Assembly (NCBI GenBank): GCA_025464125.1
Contig: JAODLU010000269.1
Coordinates: forward strand, 1 to 18,667
Direction: 5' to 3'
Length of the DNA: 18,667 nt
Source: Microbacteriaceae bacterium
GTDB lineage: Bacteria > Actinomycetota > Actinomycetes > Actinomycetales > Microbacteriaceae
The position numbers and the translations under genes are program-made. Below, piece after piece: positions 7,583-13,889 of the stretch (within the stretch, counting starts at the first letter, position 1; each line of letters starts with the position of its first letter). A model generated the notes under the pieces. That model saw only the letters and a list, made by a program, of their open reading frames with translations. It did no database searches and was not told where the DNA came from.

Positions 7583-7675
7583 TGCGGCGCGCGGGAGTCG
7601 ACCGCAGGCCGCTTGCGGCGCGCGGGAGTCGACGGGAGGCAGCCTGCGCCCCGCGGGAGTCGACCACATCCCGGC
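7583..7675. repeat. Three tandem 31-bp units with GCGGGAGTCGAC core
   Basis: Units begin at 7583, 7614 and 7645, exactly 31 bp apart. Each starts TGCG and carries GCGGGAGTCGAC. The last 11 bp of each unit vary. The two first units share 20 identical bases at the start. The array is too short, and the variable parts too small, for CRISPR. Confidence 0.8.
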
Positions 7676-7703
7676 GTGACATGGCGGCGACCCGCGCGAG
7701 CCC

Positions 7704-7721
7704 GTACTCCCCAGGGAGTAC
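7704..7721. promoter_or_regulatory. Perfect inverted repeat GTACTCCC-CA-GGGAGTAC, possible operator
   Basis: Two perfect 8-bp arms with a 2-bp centre lie 45 bp upstream of the -10 box of the histidine kinase gene. The size and symmetry suit a dimeric NarL/LuxR-type response regulator, such as the one encoded two genes on. That link is inference. A related imperfect palindrome lies at 10292-10305. Confidence 0.5.
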
Positions 7722-7751
7722 ACCGGCCGGTCCCCATAGCGGATGCCCGGC

Positions 7752-7763
7752 GCGGGTACCCGC
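7752..7763. promoter_or_regulatory. Perfect 12-bp palindrome next to the kinase -10 box
   Basis: GCGGGTACCCGC is fully self-complementary and ends 2 nt before the TACGAT -10 box, inside the expected polymerase footprint. It shares the central GTAC with the 7704 site. It could be a repressor site or a second regulator site. Confidence 0.4.
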
Positions 7764-7765
7764 AA

Positions 7766-7771
7766 TACGAT
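7766..7771 (+). promoter_or_regulatory. -10 box (TACGAT) of a probable leaderless kinase promoter
   Basis: TACGAT matches TANNNT, and the kinase ATG follows after 6 nt. No Shine-Dalgarno and no clear -35 are seen, which would fit an activator-dependent leaderless transcript. Confidence 0.5.
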
Positions 7772-7777
7772 CAGTTC

Positions 7778-9079
7778 ATGCCACACCCGGGTCGCTTCAC
7801 GCGCGAGCGACTACGGCAGCGCGTGCTCTTCCGCGATCACTGGCGTGACGACCAGTGGTTCGGCAACTGGGAGGAACGCGTGCTGGCCAGCCAGCGCCGT
7901 GCCACTCGCGGGTCGCGAGCCGCGAGACTCTGGGTGCCGGTCATCCTGTCGCTCTTCCTGCAGGTTCCGAGCTCCTTCTTCCACTTCGTGCCTGGCACGG
8001 GGATGGTTCGCAGCGCACTGTGGGGCACTCCAGGCATGGTGCTCGCCGTGGCGATCGCTCTCGCTGGGCCGCTCGCGCTGATTGCTGCCCGCCGTTTGCC
8101 GGGTCCTGTAGTTGCCTTCGTTACGGTTGTGGCATCCGTCGACCTGCTGCTCTATGCGGCCGATGACCATCCGCCATACTTCGCCCTCGGTTTCGCGATC
8201 GTTTCGGCAGTGGTGCGCGGGGCTCGCGTCTGGGCGTGGATCTCGGTTGCAGCCGGAGGGGCCGCGACGCTCGCCATCGCCCTGCTCGCTGGCGCATACC
8301 TGCCTCCGCTGCGGATCACCGCGGTCACCCTCGGCGTGCTGCTCGTCATGGGCATCGGGGAGGGGATTCGCACCCGCAGGCAGACCATGGTCGAGTTGAG
8401 CCGCAGGGTCGCCCAGCGCAAGCAGAACGAGGTGCAGGCCGAGCGGGTGCGCATAGCCCGCGAACTTCACGATGTTCTCGCCCATTCGCTCAGCCAGATC
8501 AACGTGCAGGCGGGCGTCGGCCTTCACCTCATGGACAGCCAGCCAGGCAAGGCGAAGGAAGCCCTGGCGAGCATCAAGGAGTCGAGCAAGACTGCGCTGG
8601 ACGAGGTGCGGGCTGTTCTCGGCATCCTTCGCGCGGAGGGCGGAGCAGACCCCAGCGCTCCGCTCGTTCCTGAGCCTGACCTGTCGCGGCTCGCTGGACT
8701 TGTCGCGTCCATCTCGTCGGAGGGCATCGACGTGCAGCTCGACAACCGCATCAACGAGCAGCCACCGGCCGCCGCCCAACTGGCTCTTTATCGCATCGCG
8801 CAGGAGTCCCTGACGAACGTGCTGCGGCACTCGAGGGCATCGCACGTGACGGTGCTCGCAGACCGTGATGGTGACGACTATGTCATCACGATCACCGACG
8901 ATGGCATCGGCGCAGCCAGCCAGCACGACGCGAGCCGGCAGGATTCCGGTGGCAGGGGGTTGCTTGGCATGAATGAGCGCGCCGAACTCCTGGGTGGCAC
9001 GCTCGAGGCCGCCCCCCTGCCTGACGGTGGTTTCAGGGTCTCGGCACGCATTCCCGCACCAGCAAAGGACACAGAATGA
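7778..9079 (+). CDS. NarL/DesK-type sensor histidine kinase
   Basis: A 433-residue membrane kinase that would autophosphorylate on His231 and pass phosphate to the regulator encoded next. After a charged N-terminus there are about five to six hydrophobic segments (roughly 51-71, 84-104, 109-127, 133-147, 151-172, 177-196). The HisKA_3 dimerisation helix follows with RIARELHDVLAHSLSQINVQ, then an HATPase domain with N-box AQESLTNVLRHS (Asn347), G1 ITDDGIGA and G2 GRGLLGMNERAELLGG. It has almost no extracytoplasmic domain, so it probably senses something within or at the membrane. The frame is open much further upstream, but ATG 7778 is chosen because it begins the recognisable protein and has a -10 box 6 nt before it. 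The stop overlaps the regulator start (ATGA). Confidence 0.92.
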   Translation: MPHPGRFTRERLRQRVLFRDHWRDDQWFGNWEERVLASQRRATRGSRAARLWVPVILSLFLQVPSSFFHFVPGTGMVRSALWGTPGMVLAVAIALAGPLALIAARRLPGPVVAFVTVVASVDLLLYAADDHPPYFALGFAIVSAVVRGARVWAWISVAAGGAATLAIALLAGAYLPPLRITAVTLGVLLVMGIGEGIRTRRQTMVELSRRVAQRKQNEVQAERVRIARELHDVLAHSLSQINVQAGVGLHLMDSQPGKAKEALASIKESSKTALDEVRAVLGILRAEGGADPSAPLVPEPDLSRLAGLVASISSEGIDVQLDNRINEQPPAAAQLALYRIAQESLTNVLRHSRASHVTVLADRDGDDYVITITDDGIGAASQHDASRQDSGGRGLLGMNERAELLGGTLEAAPLPDGGFRVSARIPAPAKDTE

Positions 9080-9744
9080 TCCGCGTCGCGATTGCCGACG
9101 ACCAGCAGTTGATCCGTGCTGGTTTTCGCTCACTCCTGGAGGCCGAGCCAGACCTCGAGATCGTGGGGGAGGCAGGCACGGGCACCGAGGCCGTGGCGAT
9201 GGTGACCCGCGAGCGCCCCGATGTGGTGCTGATGGATATCCGTATGCCCGACGGCGACGGGTTGTGGGCGACCGAGCAGATCGCCGCTGATCCCGCCCTG
9301 TCCGGCACTCACATCGTCATTGTGACCACCTTCGAACTCGACGAGTATGTTGGCCAGGCTATTCGCGCAGGCGCCAGCGGGTTCCTCGTCAAAGACACTG
9401 AGCCCGTCGAGCTCATCAGGGCTGTGCGTGTCGTCGCTGGTGGGGATGCCCTGCTTTCGCCAGGCGTCACGAAGCGCCTGCTCGAGCGCGTCGCCGGGGG
9501 GCTCAAGGAAGCACCGGATACGCGCCAGCTGAACGTGCTGACCGAGCGTGAGCGGGAGGTTCTCGGGCTTGTCGGCCAGGGTCTCACGAATGACGAGATC
9601 GGCCGCACACTGTTCCTCAGCCCCCTGACTGCCAAGACGCACGTATCCCGCATCATGTCGAAATTGGCCGCCCGCGATCGGGTACAGCTGGTGGTCGTGG
9701 CCTACGAGACTGGACTCGTTCGCGCGGGCTACGCGCAGGAGTAG
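9076..9744 (+). CDS. NarL/FixJ-family response regulator
   Basis: The DNA-binding partner of the upstream kinase, 222 residues. The receiver domain has acidic Asp8/Asp9, phospho-acceptor Asp54 in VVLMDIRMPDGDG, the switch Thr in VTTFELDEY and Lys106 in FLVKDTEP. The output domain is a LuxR-type HTH, TEREREVLGLVGQGLTNDEI through KTHVSRIMSKL. All catalytic receiver residues are present. The four-base ATGA overlap with the kinase stop indicates tight co-expression. Regulators of this type bind inverted repeats as dimers, and the palindromes at 7704 and 10292 are candidate sites. The targets cannot be proven from sequence. Confidence 0.94.
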   Translation: MIRVAIADDQQLIRAGFRSLLEAEPDLEIVGEAGTGTEAVAMVTRERPDVVLMDIRMPDGDGLWATEQIAADPALSGTHIVIVTTFELDEYVGQAIRAGASGFLVKDTEPVELIRAVRVVAGGDALLSPGVTKRLLERVAGGLKEAPDTRQLNVLTEREREVLGLVGQGLTNDEIGRTLFLSPLTAKTHVSRIMSKLAARDRVQLVVVAYETGLVRAGYAQE

Positions 9745-9837
9745 TCGTTTCGCCGAGAACTGCTCCACTGGCAGTACGAAGGTCACACCGCCGGGCAGAT
9801 TCGATGGATGCTGCGCACAGCGAGGCTGTGTAACAGA

Positions 9838-9853
9838 GGTTCCGCCTGGAACC
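9838..9853 (+). repeat. Small inverted repeat GGTTCC-GCCT-GGAACC before the SHOCT gene
   Basis: A perfect 6-bp stem with 4-nt loop ends 9 nt before ATG 9863, where a ribosome-binding site would lie. It could form an mRNA hairpin affecting initiation, or be an operator. The remaining intergenic sequence (9745-9862) shows no gene. Confidence 0.4.
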
Positions 9854-9862
9854 CACGACTGA

Positions 9863-10225
9863 ATGGAACTCATCGTGCTATCGACAATCGCTCTCGCCTC
9901 GGCCGGAGCCCACCACTGGGTCGGACCCATGGGACACGGGTTCGGTTTTCTCTTCCTCCTGATCCCACTGTTCTGGATCGGTGTGATCGTGCTATTCGTG
10001 AGTCTCGCGCGCCGCGGCATGCGACGCCGCTGGGCTGCGGCCGGCTTCTCCGGTCACCCGGGCTTCGGCCATGGTGGTTTCGGCGGCTATGGTTCAGCTG
10101 CTCGCTCGGCCGAGTCCACCCTGGCTGAGCGTTTCGCGCAGGGTGACATCGACGAGAAGGAGTATCGGGCTCGCCTCGAGGTGTTGCGTGCCAACAACTC
10201 ATTCCCGACACCACCCGCCAGGTAG
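9863..10225 (+). CDS. Small membrane protein with C-terminal SHOCT domain
   Basis: A 120-residue protein. The N-terminus is hydrophobic, with one or two membrane segments (about 1-16 and 27-48), followed by RRGMRRRW, a Gly/His/Phe-rich linker and a SHOCT domain (AESTLAERFAQGDIDEKEYRARLEVLRA, about 84-111). SHOCT is a short helical oligomerisation module often found at protein ends, and its role here is unknown. The gene lies 118 bp after the response regulator on the same strand and ends just before a strong terminator. It may be part of the kinase/regulator unit or a target of it. Confidence 0.85.
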   Translation: MELIVLSTIALASAGAHHWVGPMGHGFGFLFLLIPLFWIGVIVLFVSLARRGMRRRWAAAGFSGHPGFGHGGFGGYGSAARSAESTLAERFAQGDIDEKEYRARLEVLRANNSFPTPPAR

Positions 10226-10244
10226 ACCGGCGAAAGCATGACTG

Positions 10245-10275
10245 GGGACGGCCGGAGACGGCCGTCCCTCGTTCG
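10245..10275 (+). terminator. Strong intrinsic terminator after the SHOCT gene
   Basis: GGGACGGCCG (10245-10254) and CGGCCGTCCC (10259-10268) form a perfect 10-bp GC-rich stem closed by GAGA, with TCGTTCG following. It lies 20 nt past the SHOCT stop and isolates the next operon. Confidence 0.8.
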
Positions 10276-10291
10276 CGCTACCCTCTACTAC

Positions 10292-10305
10292 GTACTCCGG
10301 CGTAC
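10292..10305. promoter_or_regulatory. Imperfect palindrome GTACTCCGGCGTAC, possible operator
   Basis: One mismatch away from a perfect 14-bp palindrome, it lies 27 bp before the kinase-like gene, between the terminator and the start codon. Its left arm GTACTCC matches that of the 7704-7721 inverted repeat upstream of the first kinase operon. Shared control of the two operons is inference. Confidence 0.35.
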
Positions 10306-10332
10306 CCGTGCCGCAGCCATGAGAGGTAAGCC

Positions 10333-11241
10333 GTGAACGCCGTGCTCGAAGACAACGCCCTCGCGGTCGCCGGTGCCGCAGCACTTCTGCTCGTGCTCGC
10401 GATCGTCTTCCTCGTTCTCTGGCTGGTTACCCGCCACGGTCGCGCTAAGCAGCACACCCACCTCATCGAGGTCGAGCGCGAGAGGCTCGAACTGCAGGGT
10501 TCGCTGCAGGAACAGCTCGGCCACCTCCGCATTGTGAGGGAGATGCACGAGATCATCATCCCGTCGGTTTCCGCAATCATCAGCACCGCTGAGGGCGCCG
10601 GCTACGCGGCCGAAGAAGACCCGGGTGCCGCGGTGCGCTCTGCCAGCCAGATCGCCGAAGCTGCCCGCACAACGCTCGCAGACCTGCGCAGGGTCATGAG
10701 CATCGTGGGCGACGACGATCCCGTTGCGGCCGAACTCGTACAGCCGCGCCTCGACATGATCCGCGACCTCGTCAATGTCACAAGCGAAGAGGGAATCAAG
10801 GTCGAACTCGTGGAGTCGGGCGAGCGCTTCGACCTCAAGGAGGGTGCGGAGCTCGTGCTGTTCCGCATCGCAGAAGAAGCTTTAGACAACGCGAGAACGT
10901 ATGGCGGCCATGGCACTGAGGTGCGCATCTCGATCAGCTGGACCGAGCAGGGCGTGCAGCTTCTCGTAGACGACGATGGAATTCGGGCAGAAGCTCGCAG
11001 GCAGGGCCTCGATCCAAATGAGGTCTCACAGCAGCGCGGCTACACGGCCGAAGACGACCTGAATGCGCTCACGCAGGTCGTGAACGGTCCAGGCATCTCA
11101 GAAATGCGGGAGCGTGCCGAACTGTTCGGCGGCATCGTCAATGCCTATTCGGTCCCTGGCGTCGGATTCTCTGTTTCGGCAATCTTTCCCGCGCTCAAAT
11201 ACGACAACGGCGTGCACGGCGTGAACCTGGGCGCCAAATAG
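10333..11241 (+). CDS. Degenerate histidine-kinase-like ATPase, single membrane helix
   Basis: A 302-residue protein with one N-terminal membrane helix (about 11-33), a charged coiled-coil-like stretch (about 41-70), and a DHp-like segment in which His72 survives in IVREMHEIIIPSVSAI. The canonical ELHDxxAHS pattern has been lost. The HATPase part keeps the N-box (RIAEEALDNARTYGG, Asn186) and a G2-like GPGISEMRERAELFGG, but the G1 box reads DDDGIRAE with Arg where the second glycine should be. No response regulator is adjacent. It may bind ATP, signal by contact, or act with another regulator. GTG 10333 has GAGAGG 6 nt upstream. Only 3 nt separate its stop from azlC, so it is operonic with the exporter. 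Confidence 0.8.
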   Translation: MNAVLEDNALAVAGAAALLLVLAIVFLVLWLVTRHGRAKQHTHLIEVERERLELQGSLQEQLGHLRIVREMHEIIIPSVSAIISTAEGAGYAAEEDPGAAVRSASQIAEAARTTLADLRRVMSIVGDDDPVAAELVQPRLDMIRDLVNVTSEEGIKVELVESGERFDLKEGAELVLFRIAEEALDNARTYGGHGTEVRISISWTEQGVQLLVDDDGIRAEARRQGLDPNEVSQQRGYTAEDDLNALTQVVNGPGISEMRERAELFGGIVNAYSVPGVGFSVSAIFPALKYDNGVHGVNLGAK

Positions 11242-11244
11242 CCA

Positions 11245-11982
11245 GTGGCAGCACCACGCTCGCCCGAAGACACCGCAGCGATCCGTAAGGGCCTTGCAGT
11301 CGGCCTGTCCGCGGCGGCATACGGCGTCTCCTACGGCGCTCTGGCTGTCACTGCGGGGCTGGATGTCTGGCAGACCTGCGTAATGAGCCTGCTCATGTTC
11401 ACCGGTGGCTCGCAGTTCGCGCTCGTTGGGGTTATCGCAACCGGCGGTGTCGCGGCGGGGCCGGCGGCGATCGCGAGCGCGGCGATACTCGGCATCCGCA
11501 ACGGCGTGTACGGCATCCGGGTGGCTCCCATCATCGGCAAAGGTCGCTGGCGCCGGTTTGCTGCGGCCTGGGTGACCATCGACGAGACCACTGCGGTTGC
11601 CACTACGCAGCCGACCGAAAGCAGCCAGCGCTGGGGTTTCTGGATCACGGGTCTTTCGGTCTTCGTCGGCTGGAACGTCACGTCCCTGGTCGGCGCGCTG
11701 ATCGGCAACAGCCTGGGTGACGTGCGCGCATATGGATTGGATGCCGCTGCCGCTGCAGCTTTTCTCGGGCTCCTGTGGCCGAGGCTCAGGCAGTTGCAGA
11801 CCATCGCCGTCGCTGCCGCCGCGGCCGTCATCGCGATCGCCGTGACTCCGGTGCTCATCCCAGGGCTTCCGGTGCTCGTCGCAGGAACAGTGGCCATCGT
11901 CGTCGGCGCGTTCAACTGGTTCGGCAAGCCAGGCAGGAGCGCGACCCACACGCAGCAAACCGAGGGAGGCGACGCCTCGTGA
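11245..11982 (+). CDS. azlC: Branched-chain amino acid exporter, large subunit AzlC
   Basis: A 245-residue integral membrane protein of the AzlC/LIV-E family. With AzlD it exports branched-chain amino acids (and analogues or methionine in some members) from the cytoplasm. The family signature lies in RKGLAVGLSAAAYGVSYGALA, SLLMFTGGSQFALVG and AAILGIRNGVYGIRVAP, followed by WVTIDETTAVATTQ. There are about seven to eight hydrophobic segments. GTG 11245 comes 3 nt after the kinase-like gene's stop with no good Shine-Dalgarno, so it is probably translated by coupling. The stop overlaps the azlD start. Confidence 0.92.
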   Translation: MAAPRSPEDTAAIRKGLAVGLSAAAYGVSYGALAVTAGLDVWQTCVMSLLMFTGGSQFALVGVIATGGVAAGPAAIASAAILGIRNGVYGIRVAPIIGKGRWRRFAAAWVTIDETTAVATTQPTESSQRWGFWITGLSVFVGWNVTSLVGALIGNSLGDVRAYGLDAAAAAAFLGLLWPRLRQLQTIAVAAAAAVIAIAVTPVLIPGLPVLVAGTVAIVVGAFNWFGKPGRSATHTQQTEGGDAS

Positions 11983-12290
11983 CCATGTGGCTCATCGTGA
12001 TCATCGCGTCGCTCGCCTGCCTGGCGCTCAAGCTGGCCGGCTACCTCGTGCCCGAGACCTTTCTCGAGAGACCCGCGCCCTCGCGCATTGCGGGGCTGCT
12101 CACCGTCGCGCTCCTGTCAGCGCTGATAGGCGTGCAGACTTTCGCTACCGGCAGCCACATCTCGGTCGACGCCAGGCTGCCAGCACTCGTGGTGGCAGCC
12201 ATCCTGTTCGCATTCAAAGTGCCGTTCGTGTTGGTGGTGATTGCGGCAGCCGCTACCGCAGCGCTCATCAGGCTTGCGTGGGGCGGCTGA
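11979..12290 (+). CDS. azlD: Branched-chain amino acid exporter, small subunit AzlD
   Basis: A 103-residue membrane protein, the normal AzlD size, with about four hydrophobic segments: WLIVIIASLACLALKLAGYLVP, RIAGLLTVALLSALIGVQTF, LPALVVAAILFAFKVP and FVLVVIAAAATAALIRLAW. It partners with AzlC to form the exporter. GTG 11979 overlaps the azlC stop (GTGA) and has GAGGGAGG 9 nt upstream. An ATG at 11985 is also in frame but further from this ribosome-binding site. Its stop lies inside a hairpin shared with the convergent def gene. Confidence 0.9.
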   Translation: MTMWLIVIIASLACLALKLAGYLVPETFLERPAPSRIAGLLTVALLSALIGVQTFATGSHISVDARLPALVVAAILFAFKVPFVLVVIAAAATAALIRLAWGG

Positions 12291-12306
12291 CCGTTCGAGC
12301 GGCCCC
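12280..12306. terminator. Possible bidirectional terminator overlapping azlD and def ends
   Basis: GGGGCGGCT (12280-12288) pairs with AGCGGCCCC (12298-12306) with one mismatch and a 9-nt loop. The two convergent stop codons are only 15 bp apart, so this hairpin overlaps both gene ends. There is no T-tract, so termination efficiency is uncertain. Confidence 0.4.
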
Positions 12307-12872
12307 TAGTCCTCGAGGTGGTCGGTGCCGGGCAGCCAGCTCTGGCCAGGCTCGCCCCACCCGGCCTTGCGGATCGATTTCACTGCCTCCTTGCCGTGCT
12401 TGTGGGCAAGACGATCCGCATAGAGGATGCCGTCAAGGTGGTCGTACTCATGCTGGAAGATGCGGGCAAGCCATCCGGACGCCTGGATCTCGAACGGGCG
12501 CTGTTCGAGGTCGACAGCGCGAAGGATTGCAAGCTCGCTGCGGATGAGTGGAAACCGTTCGCCCGGGATCGAGAGGCACCCCTCGGATTCAGCCTCTTCG
12601 TCAGCTTCGCCCGTGGGGGTCGGACTGATCCACAGCTCAGGGTTGATCGCGACTCCGCGCCACAGCTCGTCGTCATCGTCGGTCCAGTTGTAGACGAACA
12701 GGCGCAGCGGCACGTCGACCTGCGGTGCCGCAAGTCCTACTCCCGGGGCGGCGGCCATCGTCTCGAACATGTCCGCGACAAGTGTGCGCAGGCTCGCATC
12801 GAATGCGGTGACGGCGAGAGCGGGAGAGTGGAGCACGGGATTGCCCGTGATCTGAATTGGGAGAACGGCCAT
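12306..12872 (-). CDS. def: Peptide deformylase
   Basis: Removes the formyl group from N-terminal formyl-methionine of nascent proteins. It is a metal enzyme acting at the ribosome. The 188-residue product has all three motifs: GVGLAAPQ (44-51), EGCLS (97-101, metal ligand Cys99) and QHEYDH (140-145, ligands His141 and His145 with catalytic Glu142). ATG 12872 (MAVLPIQITGNPVL) is chosen over an upstream GTG because it gives the normal family N-terminus and lies 6 nt after a TATTCT -10 box. It converges with azlD and diverges from the DMT transporter. Confidence 0.95.
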   Translation of the reverse strand: MAVLPIQITGNPVLHSPALAVTAFDASLRTLVADMFETMAAAPGVGLAAPQVDVPLRLFVYNWTDDDDELWRGVAINPELWISPTPTGEADEEAESEGCLSIPGERFPLIRSELAILRAVDLEQRPFEIQASGWLARIFQHEYDHLDGILYADRLAHKHGKEAVKSIRKAGWGEPGQSWLPGTDHLED

Positions 12873-12878
12873 TCGCCA

Positions 12879-12884
12879 AGAATA
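12879..12884 (-). promoter_or_regulatory. -10 box (TATTCT) of a probable leaderless def promoter
   Basis: On the minus strand TATTCT ends 6 nt before ATG 12872. No Shine-Dalgarno is present in the 6-nt gap. The box is only 16 bp from the oppositely directed TAAAGT of the transporter gene. Confidence 0.55.
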
Positions 12885-12900
12885 TCGGTGCCCCACCGGG

Positions 12901-12906
12901 TAAAGT
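12901..12906 (+). promoter_or_regulatory. -10 box (TAAAGT) of a probable leaderless transporter promoter
   Basis: TAAAGT, the same hexamer as in the tRNA-Asn promoter, ends 6 nt before GTG 12913. The 6-nt gap leaves no room for a ribosome-binding site, so leaderless initiation is inferred. No clear -35 is visible. Confidence 0.55.
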
Positions 12907-12912
12907 CGTGGC

Positions 12913-13848
12913 GTGCCGCTCGATCTGAATGACCTAGCGAGTCAGATCACCCTGACCCCATACCAGGCGCTCGGCATCCCCATTGCCCTGGTTGGAGCCG
13001 TCTTTCTCGCCACCGGCGCACAGCTGCAGCACCGCGGCGTGCAGGTGATGGACGACAACACGCAGCGTGAGGCCTCGGGGGGCCTCAGCATTCGCCAGAT
13101 TCTCGCTCTGGTGCGGCGCCCTGCGTGGCTGCTCGGCACTCTCATGCTGGCCCTGGCGATCGTATTCCAGTTGACGAGCCTGGGTTTCGCGCCGATCATC
13201 GTGGTGCAGCCACTCGGCGCGGTCGCCCTCGTGATCACTTCGATCGTCAATGCGAGGGTCTCGAAAGTGAAACTCACCAGGGAATCGATCAGGGCCACAG
13301 CTTTCTGCATCATCGGGGTCGGCCTTTTCGTCACTATCGCCACCTTCACGGCTAAGTCGAAGGCCATCACCGAGGCCGAACTCATCACCGTTCTGATCCT
13401 TCTGCTGATCATTACCGTCATCTTCCTGGCGGCTTTCATATTCCTGCGTAAGCGCTTCGCCGCCATCATCTACATCATCGGCGCTGGCGTACTTTATGGC
13501 TTCGTCGCAACCCTGGCGAAGGTCGTGATCGATCGCGTCAAGACGATCTTCATCACCGGCGTCTCCGGCTTCGAGTGGCTGACCCTGCTGTGCGTGATCG
13601 CGCTCATCGCCGCGGGATTGCTCGGAGGCTACTTCGTACAGACGGCTTACGCCTCGGGTCCGCCAGACCTGGTCATCGCCGGCCTGACTGTTATCGACCC
13701 GATCGTTGCAGTCTCTATCGGCATAATCGTGCTGCAGGAGGCAGCAGGTGCACCCTGGTACGCGATTGTGGCCTTCCTGCTCTGTGGGGCTCTCGCTGTG
13801 TACGGCGTGTTCCAGCTGGCTAAATATCACCCACAGGCCCAGCACTAA
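12913..13848 (+). CDS. DMT-superfamily membrane transporter, NIPA/DUF803-like
   Basis: A 311-residue polytopic protein with about nine hydrophobic segments and little else. The first is IPIALVGAVFLATGAQLQHRGVQ, and the half beginning FAPIIVVQPLGAVALVITSIVNAR is typical of the NIPA-like branch, as is the later LVIAGLTVIDPIVAVSIGIIVLQE. Some eukaryotic NIPA proteins carry Mg2+. Bacterial relatives are usually called DMT transporters with unknown substrate, so none is assigned. The GTG start follows a -10 box by 6 nt. It is divergent from def, with 40 nt between start codons. Confidence 0.85.
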   Translation: MPLDLNDLASQITLTPYQALGIPIALVGAVFLATGAQLQHRGVQVMDDNTQREASGGLSIRQILALVRRPAWLLGTLMLALAIVFQLTSLGFAPIIVVQPLGAVALVITSIVNARVSKVKLTRESIRATAFCIIGVGLFVTIATFTAKSKAITEAELITVLILLLIITVIFLAAFIFLRKRFAAIIYIIGAGVLYGFVATLAKVVIDRVKTIFITGVSGFEWLTLLCVIALIAAGLLGGYFVQTAYASGPPDLVIAGLTVIDPIVAVSIGIIVLQEAAGAPWYAIVAFLLCGALAVYGVFQLAKYHPQAQH

Positions 13849-13851
13849 ACT
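13846..13851 (+). promoter_or_regulatory. -10 box (TAAACT) upstream of the glycosyltransferase
   Basis: TAAACT overlaps the TAA stop of the transporter gene, the same arrangement as dgt/dnaG. Transcription would begin near 13858, leaving a leader of about 32 nt that contains AAGGGA before the TTG start. No clear -35 is seen. Confidence 0.4.
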
Positions 13852-13889
13852 GGCCATGCCGGCTCGAACTGCAAGGGACACCATCCGCT

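Larger units (their letters stand above)
7312..7777. other. 466-bp intergenic region rich in repeats
   Basis: No convincing gene lies between the tRNA-Asn terminator and the histidine kinase start. Open frames here are Arg/Ser/Pro-rich, lack recognisable domains and are shaped by the repeats. The stretch holds a pyrimidine-rich repeat (7410-7440), a long inverted repeat (7487-7573), three 31-bp tandem units (7583-7675), two palindromes (7704-7721, 7752-7763) and a -10 box (7766-7771). Confidence 0.75.

Noticed and set aside
7583..7675. CRISPR array
   Set aside because: Only three units, with about 11 variable bases each rather than spacer-length inserts, and no cas genes nearby.
7355..7777. 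N-terminal extension of the histidine kinase from the upstream in-frame start at 7355
   Set aside because: The extra sequence is a translation of the repeats, Arg/Pro/Ser-rich and unlike kinase N-termini. The -10 box at 7766 argues for ATG 7778.
7811..9133. 440-residue minus-strand open frame over the histidine kinase
   Set aside because: Antisense shadow. The plus strand encodes complete H, N and G boxes.
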